Source: Chrysochromulina tobinii (Eukaryota > Haptophyta > Prymnesiales > Chrysochromulinaceae). Taken from it: a stretch of 14,205 nucleotides of DNA. Shown piece by piece: positions 1 through 8,195 of this stretch (position 1 is its first letter; the number at the start of each line of letters is the position of its first letter). A model generated the notes under the pieces. It was not told the DNA's origin. It did no database searches and was given only the letters and a program-made list of their open reading frames with translations. A program made the translations under genes and the position numbers. The stretch lies in assembly GCA_001275005.1 (NCBI GenBank), contig JWZX01002818.1:1-14205 (forward strand). Reading direction: 5' to 3'.

Positions 1-86
1 CCCCTGGTTGGGCCCCTGTGGTAGCTCTGCCAACAGTCTCATCACACGTTGAGTTCACGGCCGCTTAACTGTTGGGGTCAAGCGGC
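1..86. other. 5' flank of the LPA1-like gene
   Basis: Short non-coding leader at the window edge. A TAA at 66-68 lies in frame with the downstream gene, so the coding region cannot extend upstream in this frame without splicing. No promoter element is recognisable. Confidence 0.5.
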
Positions 87-1523
87 ATGATGCTACGTTC
101 TGCGACTTTGCTCGGCCTAGTGCTGCGCGGCGCGACTGCCTTCGTCGTCGCCGGGGGCACCGCCAACGCACGCAACTGTTGTGCCACCTACCGCCGTGCC
201 GCACCACCCGCACTGCAAGAGCAAAAGTTCGATCCGTCGGCGCAGCAGTTCGACCTGCTCTCCCTTCGGAGCTATCGACGAGACACAATTCTACAATATG
301 ATGCCACCAATCAGTCTGAGCCGTTGCGGATTGCCCTGACGCTCTTCGGCATCCTCTTCTCGCTCTGCGTCCCCACGCTTTTCGGAGAGACGCAGGATGC
401 CGCGACGACGACAGCCACCGCTGCTGCCGGCACCGCAATCTCAGGCACTCTCTTCCTACGCAACCGAGCGGCGAGGTCCGCACGGATGGCCAAGATCGAC
501 CGCGAGTACGCCATGGGCGCTCTGCGCGTCGTCTATCGTGGCTTGCGCACAAACCCGCTCACCGATCTTCGTGACAAGCGCCGCGTAGTCGCCATCGTGG
601 GCACGCGGGAATTCGTCGACGCGGCCGTCGCCGAGGCGCGTGTGTACCGTCGCCGCCTCGCCGCGGCGAATGCCGTGATCGTGCCGGTCTACACGACCGA
701 TGACAGTGCCGGTGGAGCGGCCAGCGGCGCTGGCACCCCGGTGGGCGAGGCGGAGAGCCGGTGGCTCTACGCGGCCGCTGAACCAGAGGCCTGGCGGAGT
801 TACTTCAACGAGCTCCTCTCGTCACGTGGAATGGCCCTCGAGGCGGGCGGCGCGTGGCTCGGCCTGAACTACAAGGGACGCTCGTTCGGCTCCGCCAAGG
901 GCGCGCCGCGTTGGGACGAGCTGCTCGGAACGGCGCTCCAGCCGAGTGGTGATGGGTTTGGCGAGTTCAAGGAGCTGGCTACGGACACGTCGGCTGCCGC
1001 GGCCGAGGCAGCGGCGACGGCCGTGGCCATGGGTTTGGTGTATGCGGGGAGCACATCGACGGCGATAGCCGAGGCGAGAGGACTGCTGGACGTCCAAGAG
1101 GCGTTCTACCAAGCGCTGACCCGCAAGGATGTGGTCACGATGGAGAGGCTGTGGAAGGGGGCGCCGGCGGATGCGAGCGTGTCCGAGGCGATCGCGCAAG
1201 GCGCGCGGATCGAACCGTGGGCGATGAACTCGCCGTCCTTCCCACCCGAGGGCATGCGCGCCACCGACCGCGACGCGCTCATCATGAGCGCAGATGAGGC
1301 GTGGACCACCGCCATCGAACGGCCGAGTGAAGGCGGCACGCTGCTCGCCACACAACGCTGGCGACGCGGCGCCGACGGCGAGTGGCTGCTTTGCACGCAT
1401 CGCTACATCCCATGGAGCGCAGATGGTGCGACGGCGGTTGTGACGCTGCGCTGTGACGGCCGTGGCTGCGTACTCCTCGGCCGGGAGATCAACACGCGGG
1501 ACCGCCGTGGTGCCGTTCTATAA
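87..1523 (+). CDS. Plastid LPA1/Rep27-like (DUF3493) protein with C-terminal NTF2-like domain
   Basis: Predicted plastid membrane protein of 478 residues, probably helping photosystem II assembly or repair, which is the role of plant LPA1 and green-algal Rep27. The start is the first of two adjacent ATGs; an in-frame TAA lies 18 bases upstream. Residues 1-19 form a signal peptide ending GATAF, followed by a basic, hydroxylated stretch, which is a bipartite plastid targeting layout. Residues 80-100 are a clear membrane segment and 105-125 a weaker one. Residues 135-285 match the DUF3493 core: KIDREYAMGALRV, then LRDKRRVVAIVG, an A-rich helix with YRRRL, AVIVPV, and a WLGLNYKGRSFGS strand. Residues 333-443 (LLDVQEAFYQALTRKD to HRYIPW) look like an NTF2/SnoaL-type fold. 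The N-terminal TPRs of plant LPA1 are absent. Family assignment is by remembered similarity; the PSII role is inferred. Confidence 0.82.
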   Translation: MMLRSATLLGLVLRGATAFVVAGGTANARNCCATYRRAAPPALQEQKFDPSAQQFDLLSLRSYRRDTILQYDATNQSEPLRIALTLFGILFSLCVPTLFGETQDAATTTATAAAGTAISGTLFLRNRAARSARMAKIDREYAMGALRVVYRGLRTNPLTDLRDKRRVVAIVGTREFVDAAVAEARVYRRRLAAANAVIVPVYTTDDSAGGAASGAGTPVGEAESRWLYAAAEPEAWRSYFNELLSSRGMALEAGGAWLGLNYKGRSFGSAKGAPRWDELLGTALQPSGDGFGEFKELATDTSAAAAEAAATAVAMGLVYAGSTSTAIAEARGLLDVQEAFYQALTRKDVVTMERLWKGAPADASVSEAIAQGARIEPWAMNSPSFPPEGMRATDRDALIMSADEAWTTAIERPSEGGTLLATQRWRRGADGEWLLCTHRYIPWSADGATAVVTLRCDGRGCVLLGREINTRDRRGAVL

Positions 1524-1913
1524 TAGAGCGAATACAGGTTACAGCCGAGCGGGTGGGAACACCCCGCGACCCCGGCGCGCGGCGGGACTGCTGCGGAGGG
1601 GACAGCGACCAGCTGATGTATTTCCCGAGCGTCGCCTCGGATGCTCTCTCGGGTCCACTGTCGCTCGCGCAACTCGGGTGTCTGGTTAATTTTCGCTGCG
1701 GTGCGCGCGATTTGATCTGTTATCTCCACGACCCGACCCACCGCCAGCACGGACGCGACTCGCGAGCACGGACGGACGACAGATCACAGTTAGATCGGGA
1801 GATCGCAAACCAAGTCGAAGACCGCGCGTACGGGTTCACACCAATCTTCTGACATGTAACCAATTGTCACACACTGAGGACTGGCCGTTATAGTACCTCG
1901 AGGTTTTGTCGCC
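1524..1913. other. Intergenic spacer, LPA1-like to F-box gene
   Basis: 390 bases between two same-strand genes, presumably holding the 3' UTR of the first and the promoter of the second. Open frames across it have no domain-like content. A TGTAA, used as a poly(A) signal in some algae, occurs near 1855, too far from the stop to be a confident call. Nothing else is recognised. Confidence 0.4.
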
Positions 1914-3338
1914 ATGTTCACACCTGCGGAACGAATTTTTACAAGTCGAATGGAGAATCAATGCAACCCATCTCCTCCCACGGAGCACGACCCATCTCCT
2001 CCCACGCTAAGCACGCTCCCGCCCGAGTTGCAGCTGCTCGTCCTCGAGCAGCTGAGTTTAGCACGAGATCTGCGTTGCGCGCTCCTTGTGTGCAGAGCGT
2101 GGCTAGCACCAGTCTCGTCGGTCGCGGCGAAGCGGCTTCTGTACGTGGCTCCGACAGCTCACGTTGCTTTACGCATTGACCGCAATGGCGACACCAGGGC
2201 ATTTGTTGTAGGAGGACATCTCGGCTTTACAGGCAGCATCTTGCATGTGGGCGGGGTTCTACGCATCCTCGACTGTGCCGAAAAGCTGAGCGCCCGCATT
2301 GGCCCATGGCCAGCTAACCGCAGGTGGCGAGACGAGTGGGCAGCCTTGAGGATGGCGCAGGCGCGGCTGCTCGCCCGTAACAATGGAACGCTCGCTGCGT
2401 TCGAAGAGCGGATGGGAAGTATGAGCCGCAGCGAGCTGGATGCAATCTTCTCCTCGGGCGGGCTGTCCATTGGCAAAGAGGCGGAAGACTCATACGCCAG
2501 CTCGATTGCGTGGAAGCTCGAGCGCCGCTGGCCGAGGGAGACGGCCATCGCGGTCTCGCTCCTTTCCAGCCGCTGCGCGTCCGCGCTGACCGAGAGCATC
2601 CGAGAGCGCCGTTCCGACTTTGCCGCGAGCTGTTGGACCCTGTGCATGGCCCTCTGGGAGCGCGCGTGGCTCCAAGAGGACCTCACAAACGCCGCTGACG
2701 GGCATCCCGCGCCCAGGGCGGAGGAGTTGCGTCCGGCGCCCGTCCCGCCCGGCATCGGGTCCGATGAGGTGCCTCCGGCAGAGGAGCTGCCTTGGGCACC
2801 AGAGGCGCATTCGACCCTTCATCCTTCGCCTTCGACGCTCGTCGCGGCTCCCAGACTCACCCCACCACCGAGTTGTTGCTACCTAATGCTCGACGGCGAG
2901 TTTGGGCTAGCCACCGACGACCCTACGTGGGAGGTGCTGCGGGCACGCGACGTTCAGCTCGGGCTCTCCTTCACGACCTGCAACGTCTGCTTTGCGATGG
3001 AGGCCAATGAGCAATCCTTCCCGAATGGCGACGGTTTCCACGCGCCCATCACTACGTGGGGTCGGACAGGCTACGAGCTCGCGCGCTCCGACCTCGTGTG
3101 CTTTCGCCCAGGCCGAGGCCGCGTAAGCCACGGGCCGCTCGTCGCGACGGACGAGGCCATCTATCGCTTACCTCCGCTGCTCAAGATGACGCTCGTGGCG
3201 ATCGACGAGGCGGGTGAGTGGGAGGCGCGCGACCAAATCTTCGTGCAGCGTCGGTTATTCACCGTCGTGGCCGATTGGGCCGACTTCGGACCTGAGCCGC
3301 ATCCTGCTTGCGACAGAAACGAGACGAGGGAGTCCTGA
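1914..3338 (+). CDS. F-box protein with unrecognised C-terminal domain
   Basis: Intronless 474-residue protein. Residues 33-72 (STLPPELQLLVLEQL, then LRCALLVCRAWLAPV) fit an F-box: LPPE start, hydrophobic helices and the V-C-R/K-x-W motif. F-box proteins bind SKP1 and bring substrates to SCF ubiquitin ligases, so substrate recruitment is the likely job. Residues 8-31 are proline/serine-rich and contain an 8-codon tandem duplication. The middle (about 75-260) is helical with many Arg and Ala and resembles nothing I know. Residues 262-318 are a Pro/Glu-rich linker. Residues about 320-465 look like a compact domain with Cys, Trp and Gly motifs (LMLDGEFGLATDDPTWE, NGDGFHAPITTWGRTGYEL, LPPLLKMTLVAIDEAGEWE). 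The last block faintly recalls ADP-ribosyltransferase-like folds, but I cannot support that. A second Met at residue 13 is an alternative start. Confidence 0.65.
   Translation: MFTPAERIFTSRMENQCNPSPPTEHDPSPPTLSTLPPELQLLVLEQLSLARDLRCALLVCRAWLAPVSSVAAKRLLYVAPTAHVALRIDRNGDTRAFVVGGHLGFTGSILHVGGVLRILDCAEKLSARIGPWPANRRWRDEWAALRMAQARLLARNNGTLAAFEERMGSMSRSELDAIFSSGGLSIGKEAEDSYASSIAWKLERRWPRETAIAVSLLSSRCASALTESIRERRSDFAASCWTLCMALWERAWLQEDLTNAADGHPAPRAEELRPAPVPPGIGSDEVPPAEELPWAPEAHSTLHPSPSTLVAAPRLTPPPSCCYLMLDGEFGLATDDPTWEVLRARDVQLGLSFTTCNVCFAMEANEQSFPNGDGFHAPITTWGRTGYELARSDLVCFRPGRGRVSHGPLVATDEAIYRLPPLLKMTLVAIDEAGEWEARDQIFVQRRLFTVVADWADFGPEPHPACDRNETRES
1967..2014 (+). repeat. In-frame 24-bp tandem duplication in the F-box gene
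   Basis: Two adjacent 24-base units (1967-1990 and 1991-2014) share their first 16 bases exactly (cccatctcctcccacg). Each unit encodes eight residues beginning PSPPT. The phase keeps the reading frame, so it lengthens the proline-rich N-terminus without harming the F-box. Confidence 0.85.
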
Positions 3339-3964
3339 CTCGCATTGCCGACCTTTCTTGTACGAGCGCTGCGCGCGGTCGCCGGTCGGAACCCCTGTGC
3401 ACTGTGCGCATGAAAGCTCCAGATGCGCGCCGGGCCTCAGTCGAATCATCGTTGTGGGCGCTTGTCGGGAGCGATCGGATGTCTCGACCCAGTCTCAGTC
3501 TGCCCAGTCTCGAGGTATCCTGAAGTGTTGTAAAGTTGTTGGCCGAATGGTTAAACACGGTAGCCCGGGGTTATAATAATTTCGCGCCGTAACCGAACGC
3601 GCAAGGCCGGGCGGGGCCGCGCAGCCCCTTGCAGTGTGCGGGACGAGAGAGCGTCATTCTTGTGAGGGATTCCGTACAAGCTACAACACTACACCCCCGC
3701 GCGTCCGCGCGCGCCGCGGTGTCCAATCTCCAGACACGTTTACGCCCTTAAGGGCAGGCGCGCACACACGCGCACCCATCAAATGACGCGGCGCGGAGCC
3801 CGAGCTGGCACGCGGGAAGCTGTGCGGGTGGATGTGAGGGGAGCCACCGTCGAAGCCACCGGAAAGGACGGGAGGCCGCACACGACAGGAGCGAGGAGGC
3901 CCGCGAGTTGCCCATCAGTGGAAAACGTGCGCTACGAGAATGTTCTCGCCACGAAGCCAGACCT
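3339..3964. other. Convergent intergenic spacer, F-box gene to glycosyltransferase gene
   Basis: 626 bases between the 3' ends of two converging genes. It holds an alternating CG-rich stretch around 3692-3720 and an AT-rich patch around 3569-3583. Open frames here have no domain content. I see no RNA gene or mobile element. Confidence 0.4.
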
Positions 3965-5122
3965 TCACGAGGTGTCAACTGTCAGTTTCGTTGTCGGTAC
4001 AAGCTGCGGCGCGCGATGGCCGACGGCAATCGTCCATGAGGTCCTGTTCCACAACATGCGGCACAAGCGGCGTCGCGTCATGTAGTGAAAGAATTTCCGA
4101 TCAGACATGCCAGCGTGGTCGTCCAGCTTGGAGAAACCGCCAAAGTAGGGAGACATCACCGAAGTGCCATTCACCTCCCAGCGGTTGCACGGATACTTTT
4201 GCACGAAGGTTGGCGTCCGATTATAGAAGCGCAGTAGAAAGTGGCTGTAGGCAATGTCCTCGCCGTTACCGCGCGTGCTCGCCAGCGTGGTGGCGTAGTT
4301 GTCGTAGTGGCGAACGAAGGCGTCGTTGAACGCACGCGACGTCGACGCGAATAATGTGAGCAGCACGTTGAACTTGGCGCGTGCCCAAGCGTATGGCCGT
4401 CGCATATCGCCCCGAATTTGGTAGCCCTTTTCCTCATTACACGTCCGCTTATGTTGTCCGTAGATGCCGATGGGCTCCTTCAAGGCCTTCGCCGCTAGCA
4501 AGCACAGTTGCCTCTCGCACGGAAACTCGTCGTCGTCGAGGTGCACGAGGACGGTGCCACTGGCGCGCCGCGCCGCGAGGAAGCGCGAAGCTGGCCCATA
4601 GATCGTGTCCCACTCTCCCATATCGGCCACCGTCGTCATGTTGGCTGCTTGTGGGGTCGTCAGTCGCAACATATCGTGCACTTGCGCTACGCACGGTCCT
4701 GCCGTCGTGATCATGACCTCGCGGACGCAGCTCATGTTACCAAGATTGTCAGCGAGCAGCTTCAACCGATCGAGCCGTTTGCAGAGCGTCGGCACGACAA
4801 CGGTCGTGAAGCCGCCTGTCAAATACGCATAGGAGAGCCACCAGTCCCCTTTCCTGACGGTATCAAAGTCGTCGAATGGAAAATCTTTGACTAATTTCAT
4901 CGTCTCCAAACGCATTGGCCTGTAGTTTGGCAGGTGGCAACGACCGCATGTCCAGTCACAACCCCACTCGTTGCACCGGCCTTCCGCCTTCATCTGTGCG
5001 CAGCGCCCTGGTGCGATGCGAATGTCTCGACATTTATAATGACCATGATGCTTGGCGTGGCATGGGACAGCGCTGATGGCAATTGCTGCCAAGGCTCGAG
5101 GTAACATCCATAAAGGACTCAT
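3965..5122 (-). CDS. Secreted/Golgi GT64-like glycosyltransferase with N-terminal ShKT-like module
   Basis: Predicted secretory-pathway glycosyltransferase of 385 residues. The first ATG is at 5122; the open frame extends 12 bases further only through a TTG. Residues 1-23 are a signal peptide ending PCHA. Residues 31-62 hold six cysteines (31, 41, 50, 55, 59, 62) ending in C-x3-C-x2-C with TCGRC, the pattern of ShKT domains. The catalytic part (about 100-350) begins FTTVVVPTLCKRLDRLKLL, has a VLVHLDDDEF metal/nucleotide-sugar motif at 190-200, a GIYGQHKRTC block, and GNGEDIAYSHFLLRFYN at 285-301, resembling the NCEDIAMNFL region of exostosin GT64 enzymes. Several N-glycosylation sequons (NMS, NMT, NRT, NGT, NRT) support a lumenal location. 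Donor and acceptor sugars are unknown. The gene runs divergently from the DUF3110 gene. Confidence 0.8.
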   Translation of the reverse strand: MSPLWMLPRALAAIAISAVPCHAKHHGHYKCRDIRIAPGRCAQMKAEGRCNEWGCDWTCGRCHLPNYRPMRLETMKLVKDFPFDDFDTVRKGDWWLSYAYLTGGFTTVVVPTLCKRLDRLKLLADNLGNMSCVREVMITTAGPCVAQVHDMLRLTTPQAANMTTVADMGEWDTIYGPASRFLAARRASGTVLVHLDDDEFPCERQLCLLAAKALKEPIGIYGQHKRTCNEEKGYQIRGDMRRPYAWARAKFNVLLTLFASTSRAFNDAFVRHYDNYATTLASTRGNGEDIAYSHFLLRFYNRTPTFVQKYPCNRWEVNGTSVMSPYFGGFSKLDDHAGMSDRKFFHYMTRRRLCRMLWNRTSWTIAVGHRAPQLVPTTKLTVDTS

Positions 5123-5407
5123 CGCGGCCACCAAGCATAGGTGCGCAAGGTCGGCCCTGTTAGCGGAGGAAAGGACGCATCGCGCTCGGTGAGGCGTCGT
5201 CTCGTGAGCCTAATTTGTCAAGACTGCGTCAAGTCAAGACAAGACGAGACAGAAGTCAAAATCAGCATGACTGCCTCGAGCTGCTTCACCACGCGCGAAC
5301 AACAGTGTTCGTGTATCGGCACTTTCAAGACCGGCCTAATTAATCAGAAATTCCTTGGAGATTCGCATAGTGGAATCAGTCTCGACGCCCGCCTTCTATC
5401 CGCCTAA
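5123..5407. promoter_or_regulatory. Probable bidirectional promoter, glycosyltransferase and DUF3110 genes
   Basis: 285 bases separate the two head-to-head start codons, so both promoters and 5' UTRs must lie here unless there are upstream exons. A purine-rich quasi-repeat (caagtcaagacaagacgaga around 5226-5246) is the main visible structure. No TATA box is convincing. The call rests on gene geometry. Confidence 0.4.
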
Positions 5408-6700
5408 ATGCCGCGGCGAATGATGAGAAGATTGTGTCCAGTCGTTCTGAGCGCATTGATCGCGCCGATCATCTCGTTGCACTTGCCCACCGTGCAAGTC
5501 GCCGAGAGCCTGCGGGCCCTGGATGCGACGGCCGGTCGGCACAGAACCGTCAGCTGCGTGGCAGCGGTGCGGAGGACCCGTTTGGCTAATTTGCCCAGCA
5601 TGTCAGCAGCAGCAGATGGCCAGGCTCGCGACCCCGAGGACGAGCCCGATTCTGCCGAATCGTCGTCGGTGACCGAAACGGGCGACAGCAGACGCGACGG
5701 TGAGGGTAGTCCCTTTGACATGACGGCGCTAGCGCGCCGCATATCGTCGGTCCAGGAGCAGGATGAGCTGCGCGGGCGGCTCGAGGCGCTGCCGCAGGCG
5801 TACGTGCTCGTGTTCAACGAGGACACCGACGACGAGACGGTATACTCGATGGAGGTGGCCGCTGAGGGCGAGATGCCCGTCGTCCTCGCATTCGAGAGCG
5901 AGGAGGACGCGGCGCTGTATGCAGAGTCGCTTGAGCAGTCTGGCGAGATGGACGAGGACGATGTAGCGAGCGTGCAGGCGCTGGACGTGGAGGCGCTGGT
6001 GGTCACGTCGCGCGAAGCCGACATCCGCGTGGCCATTGTCTTCAAGGGCGACCTCGAGGCGGCAGAGTCCGATTCGTCCGCCGCCGCGCCGCCGCTGCTG
6101 ATCACGAGTGGTGATGGCGAGCGCCGACGAGTCGGGCCGCTCAGCCTGACGATAACGATGGTGCCCTCCGACCTATCCGAGGATAAGACGAGCGCCGACT
6201 TCCTCGACCCGTCGGAGGATCCGGTCTGGGTGCTCGTACACGACGAGGGCACCGCGGATGCCCAGTACTTCTCGATGACGCTCAACGGCACTTCCTCCGT
6301 GGTCTGCTTCAAGGATGAGGCGGCCGCCAAAAGCTGCAGCCTGGCGCTCGAGAACAGGGGCGAGGTCTCAGTGCGCGCGGGCCCGACGGCGCGCTCGCTC
6401 CTCCTCGGCGATCTGCTCGAGACGCTCGATAATGACGAGGTGGACGTGTGTCTAGTAGACGAGGTGCTCGAGACGATCCTAGACGATGATTCGTCAGATT
6501 CGTCACTGCCGGGCGTTGTGGCGTCCGACGCGAATGACTTGGTGCTTGGCGCGGTGGGAGGGGGGGGCGCGGCCGGCGGCGACAGCACCGCCTCCCCCGC
6601 GTCCGTGCGCGCCATGCTCAACCGCTTGATGAGAGACAGCGGGTTTCACAGCGGGTCTCTCGACGAGGAGGGTGACGACGACAGGCTCGCGCCGGGCTGA
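5408..6700 (+). CDS. Plastid-type protein with two DUF3110 units
   Basis: Acidic 430-residue protein, probably plastid-targeted and of unknown biochemical function. The ATG follows directly on an in-frame TAA at 5405-5407. Residues 5-26 are hydrophobic after a basic start (MMRRLCPVVLSALIAPIIS), a signal-peptide-like lead, followed by a basic stretch to about residue 60. Residues 131-216 match DUF3110: AYVLVFNEDTDDETVYSMEV, then VVLAFESEEDAALYAESLEQ and VQALDVEALVVTSREADI. Residues 272-356 repeat this order: PVWVLVHDEGTADAQYFSM, VVCFKDEAAAKSCSLALENRG, LLLGDLLETLDNDEVDVCLV. DUF3110 proteins occur in cyanobacteria and plastids. Linkers at 70-100 and 357-395 are low-complexity and acidic or Gly-rich. 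The reverse strand is open for about 400 codons as a side effect of GC-rich acidic codons. Confidence 0.83.
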   Translation: MPRRMMRRLCPVVLSALIAPIISLHLPTVQVAESLRALDATAGRHRTVSCVAAVRRTRLANLPSMSAAADGQARDPEDEPDSAESSSVTETGDSRRDGEGSPFDMTALARRISSVQEQDELRGRLEALPQAYVLVFNEDTDDETVYSMEVAAEGEMPVVLAFESEEDAALYAESLEQSGEMDEDDVASVQALDVEALVVTSREADIRVAIVFKGDLEAAESDSSAAAPPLLITSGDGERRRVGPLSLTITMVPSDLSEDKTSADFLDPSEDPVWVLVHDEGTADAQYFSMTLNGTSSVVCFKDEAAAKSCSLALENRGEVSVRAGPTARSLLLGDLLETLDNDEVDVCLVDEVLETILDDDSSDSSLPGVVASDANDLVLGAVGGGGAAGGDSTASPASVRAMLNRLMRDSGFHSGSLDEEGDDDRLAPG

Positions 6701-7783
6701 GCTCACGCGGGCACGGCGATGGGATGCTTTCGTCAATGCATTTCGTGCATGCACGGCGATGGGATGCTTCGGGGCGTTTGCCCCTCGAGGCATCATGAGA
6801 GATCGGCCCTGTCTATTCATGCGCCATCTCAGGCCAGGCATGCGCCTTGATCGTACTTTTCATGCTGGATGCTGCTAGCCGGAGCCATTCACTCACATTC
6901 GTGCATGTCGGCTCCTTCGTCGCCACTGTTGTACGATGTTGCGGACTGGCATGCGCGCGGACTGTCCGTCCGGACCCATCCTAGGTGTGTCTCACCGACC
7001 GAGACTGTGGCTTCGACTCCTATTGCTATTGCGCGTGCTAACACAAGAAGATCGTGAAAGCACGGAGCTCGGCGGGCAAAACGGTCCGACTCCGAGAGAA
7101 AGCGCGAAATGCGAGGTCCTCGCGTGGGGGTTCAGCAATCCCTTGACCCAAAGGGGTAGGGGACGAGTTCCCTTGAACGACCTTGAACCGAACCATTACA
7201 AACGCATTCGCCATATTATTTACACCATACGCGCGTCGACCGGTACACCCCGAGCGTCAAAAGACAAAACTCAAATTACGTCGATACCGACGATTTACGT
7301 CTACTTATGTCATGTGCTACTTGTGCAACTCGCGGCGTGTTTCTACAATCTAACACAGTCCCCCTTAGTCCCCCGTGGGCGCGCGGTCCGGTTTCGCCGC
7401 GACGCCGCGTGCCGCGTCGCCCCCACATGGCATGGCCAATAGAGCGGAATAGGGGCCGCGGCCGCGGCGGGAGCGCGGGACCCCGGGAGCCGGGTTACCA
7501 AGACGGAGGTTTTTTCCGTGTAAACCCTTTAATACACAGTGTTACAGTCAACAGTGTGTAAATACGTGCGATCGCACAGCAGCGGAATCGAGAGCTACCA
7601 TGTACATGTTCGGTACGGATGTGACGCACGACACTGATCAAGGAACGGGGATGCATTATGTTACATGTTCGGTTGCTCGCGCGGCTCCGGGAGGAGCACA
7701 GCACTGTAACTCTCACATTTTGGAAACGTAATGGAATCTGGTGCGTATTCAGCCGGTCCGCGGCGCTGCCCCCCGCAGTGAGC
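6701..7783. other. Convergent intergenic spacer, DUF3110 gene to one-helix protein gene
   Basis: 1.08 kb with no supportable gene. It contains a 19-bp direct repeat (6711 and 6751), a GC-rich block near 7455-7495, a more AT-rich stretch at 7190-7360, a 12-bp palindrome at 7566-7577 and a shared 12-mer (tacatgttcggt at 7603 and 7662). The 168-codon plus frame at 6936-7442 lacks domain content and typical composition. Confidence 0.5.
6711..6769 (+). repeat. 19-bp direct repeat, 40-bp offset
   Basis: The 19-mer gcacggcgatgggatgctt occurs at 6711-6729 and again at 6751-6769, just after the DUF3110 stop codon. The intervening 21 bases differ. It lies in the likely 3' UTR. Function unknown; a simple local duplication is the plainest reading. 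Confidence 0.8.
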
Positions 7784-8195
7784 CTACCGGATCAGAATCG
7801 CGCCAGCATCGTACGGCAGGCCGTCTGTGGGCAAGAGAACACAAGAGAACCATGAGCAGAAACTGGATGGCAGCCACGGTCAGTGTTGGGCGGCGCGCAC
7901 ATTGCTCAAGCACGCCCTTGCCCACAATGAGCTCCTGGAGAAAGAGGATCGTGAACCCCATCATCGCCGCACGCCCGTTGAACTTCTCTGCCGCCTCCGA
8001 GAAGCCATATGGCACGCGCCCCTTGTAGGGCGAGGGCGCGTCAAAGACGGGATCGGGCAGCGACTCGTCGAGGATGGGCTCTTTCCACCGCTGGTTCATC
8101 GTGGGCGCAGCCGCGCGCGTCGCAGCTGGCGCGGCCAGCGGCACGTTCAACGTGAACGCGGCCGAGCCAGCGAGCATCACGACGATCGATGCCAT
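7784..8195 (-). CDS. One-helix HLIP/ELIP-type plastid protein, two exons
   Basis: High-light-inducible-type protein with a single chlorophyll-binding-like helix, expected in the thylakoid with roles in photoprotection or pigment handling. Exons are 8195-7901 and 7824-7784, giving 111 residues. Residues 1-14 (MASIVVMLAGSAAF) are a short signal peptide ending in the AAF plastid motif, then an Ala/Pro-rich transit-like stretch. The helix at about 66-90 carries the LHC signature E-K-F-NGRAAM with partner residues GF and E88. Splicing a 76-base intron gives the tail GKGVLEQYGLPYDAGAILIR, which I recall as typical of algal members; the unspliced frame gives a tail with no family resemblance. An in-frame TGA lies six bases upstream of the ATG on the minus strand. 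The gene is divergent from the cathepsin C-like gene. Confidence 0.87.
7825..7900 (-). other. Intron of the one-helix protein gene
   Basis: 76-base GT-AG intron inferred by protein continuity. Minus strand: exon ends GAGCAAT, donor GTGCGC, acceptor after a pyrimidine tract ending GCCCACAG, next exon ACGGCCTGCCG. The split falls inside a Tyr codon (phase 1). The donor matches that of the second light-harvesting gene intron. Confidence 0.8.

Noticed and set aside
5404-6621. 405-codon minus-strand ORF opposite the DUF3110 gene
   Set aside because: It is Ser/Thr/Ala low-complexity, mirrors the acidic GC-rich codons of the sense gene, and has no domain content.
7128-7160. Possible tRNA B-box (gggttcagcaatccc)
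   Set aside because: No matching A-box, acceptor stem or cloverleaf arms could be found around it.
6936-7442. 168-codon plus ORF with a leucine run (LWLRLLLLLRVL)
   Set aside because: The hydrophobic run is isolated, the rest is compositionally random, and no in-frame homology is seen.
7566-7577. 12-bp palindrome containing gcgatcgc, like the cyanobacterial HIP1 octamer
   Set aside because: A single occurrence in a eukaryotic spacer is expected by chance and has no HIP1 meaning.
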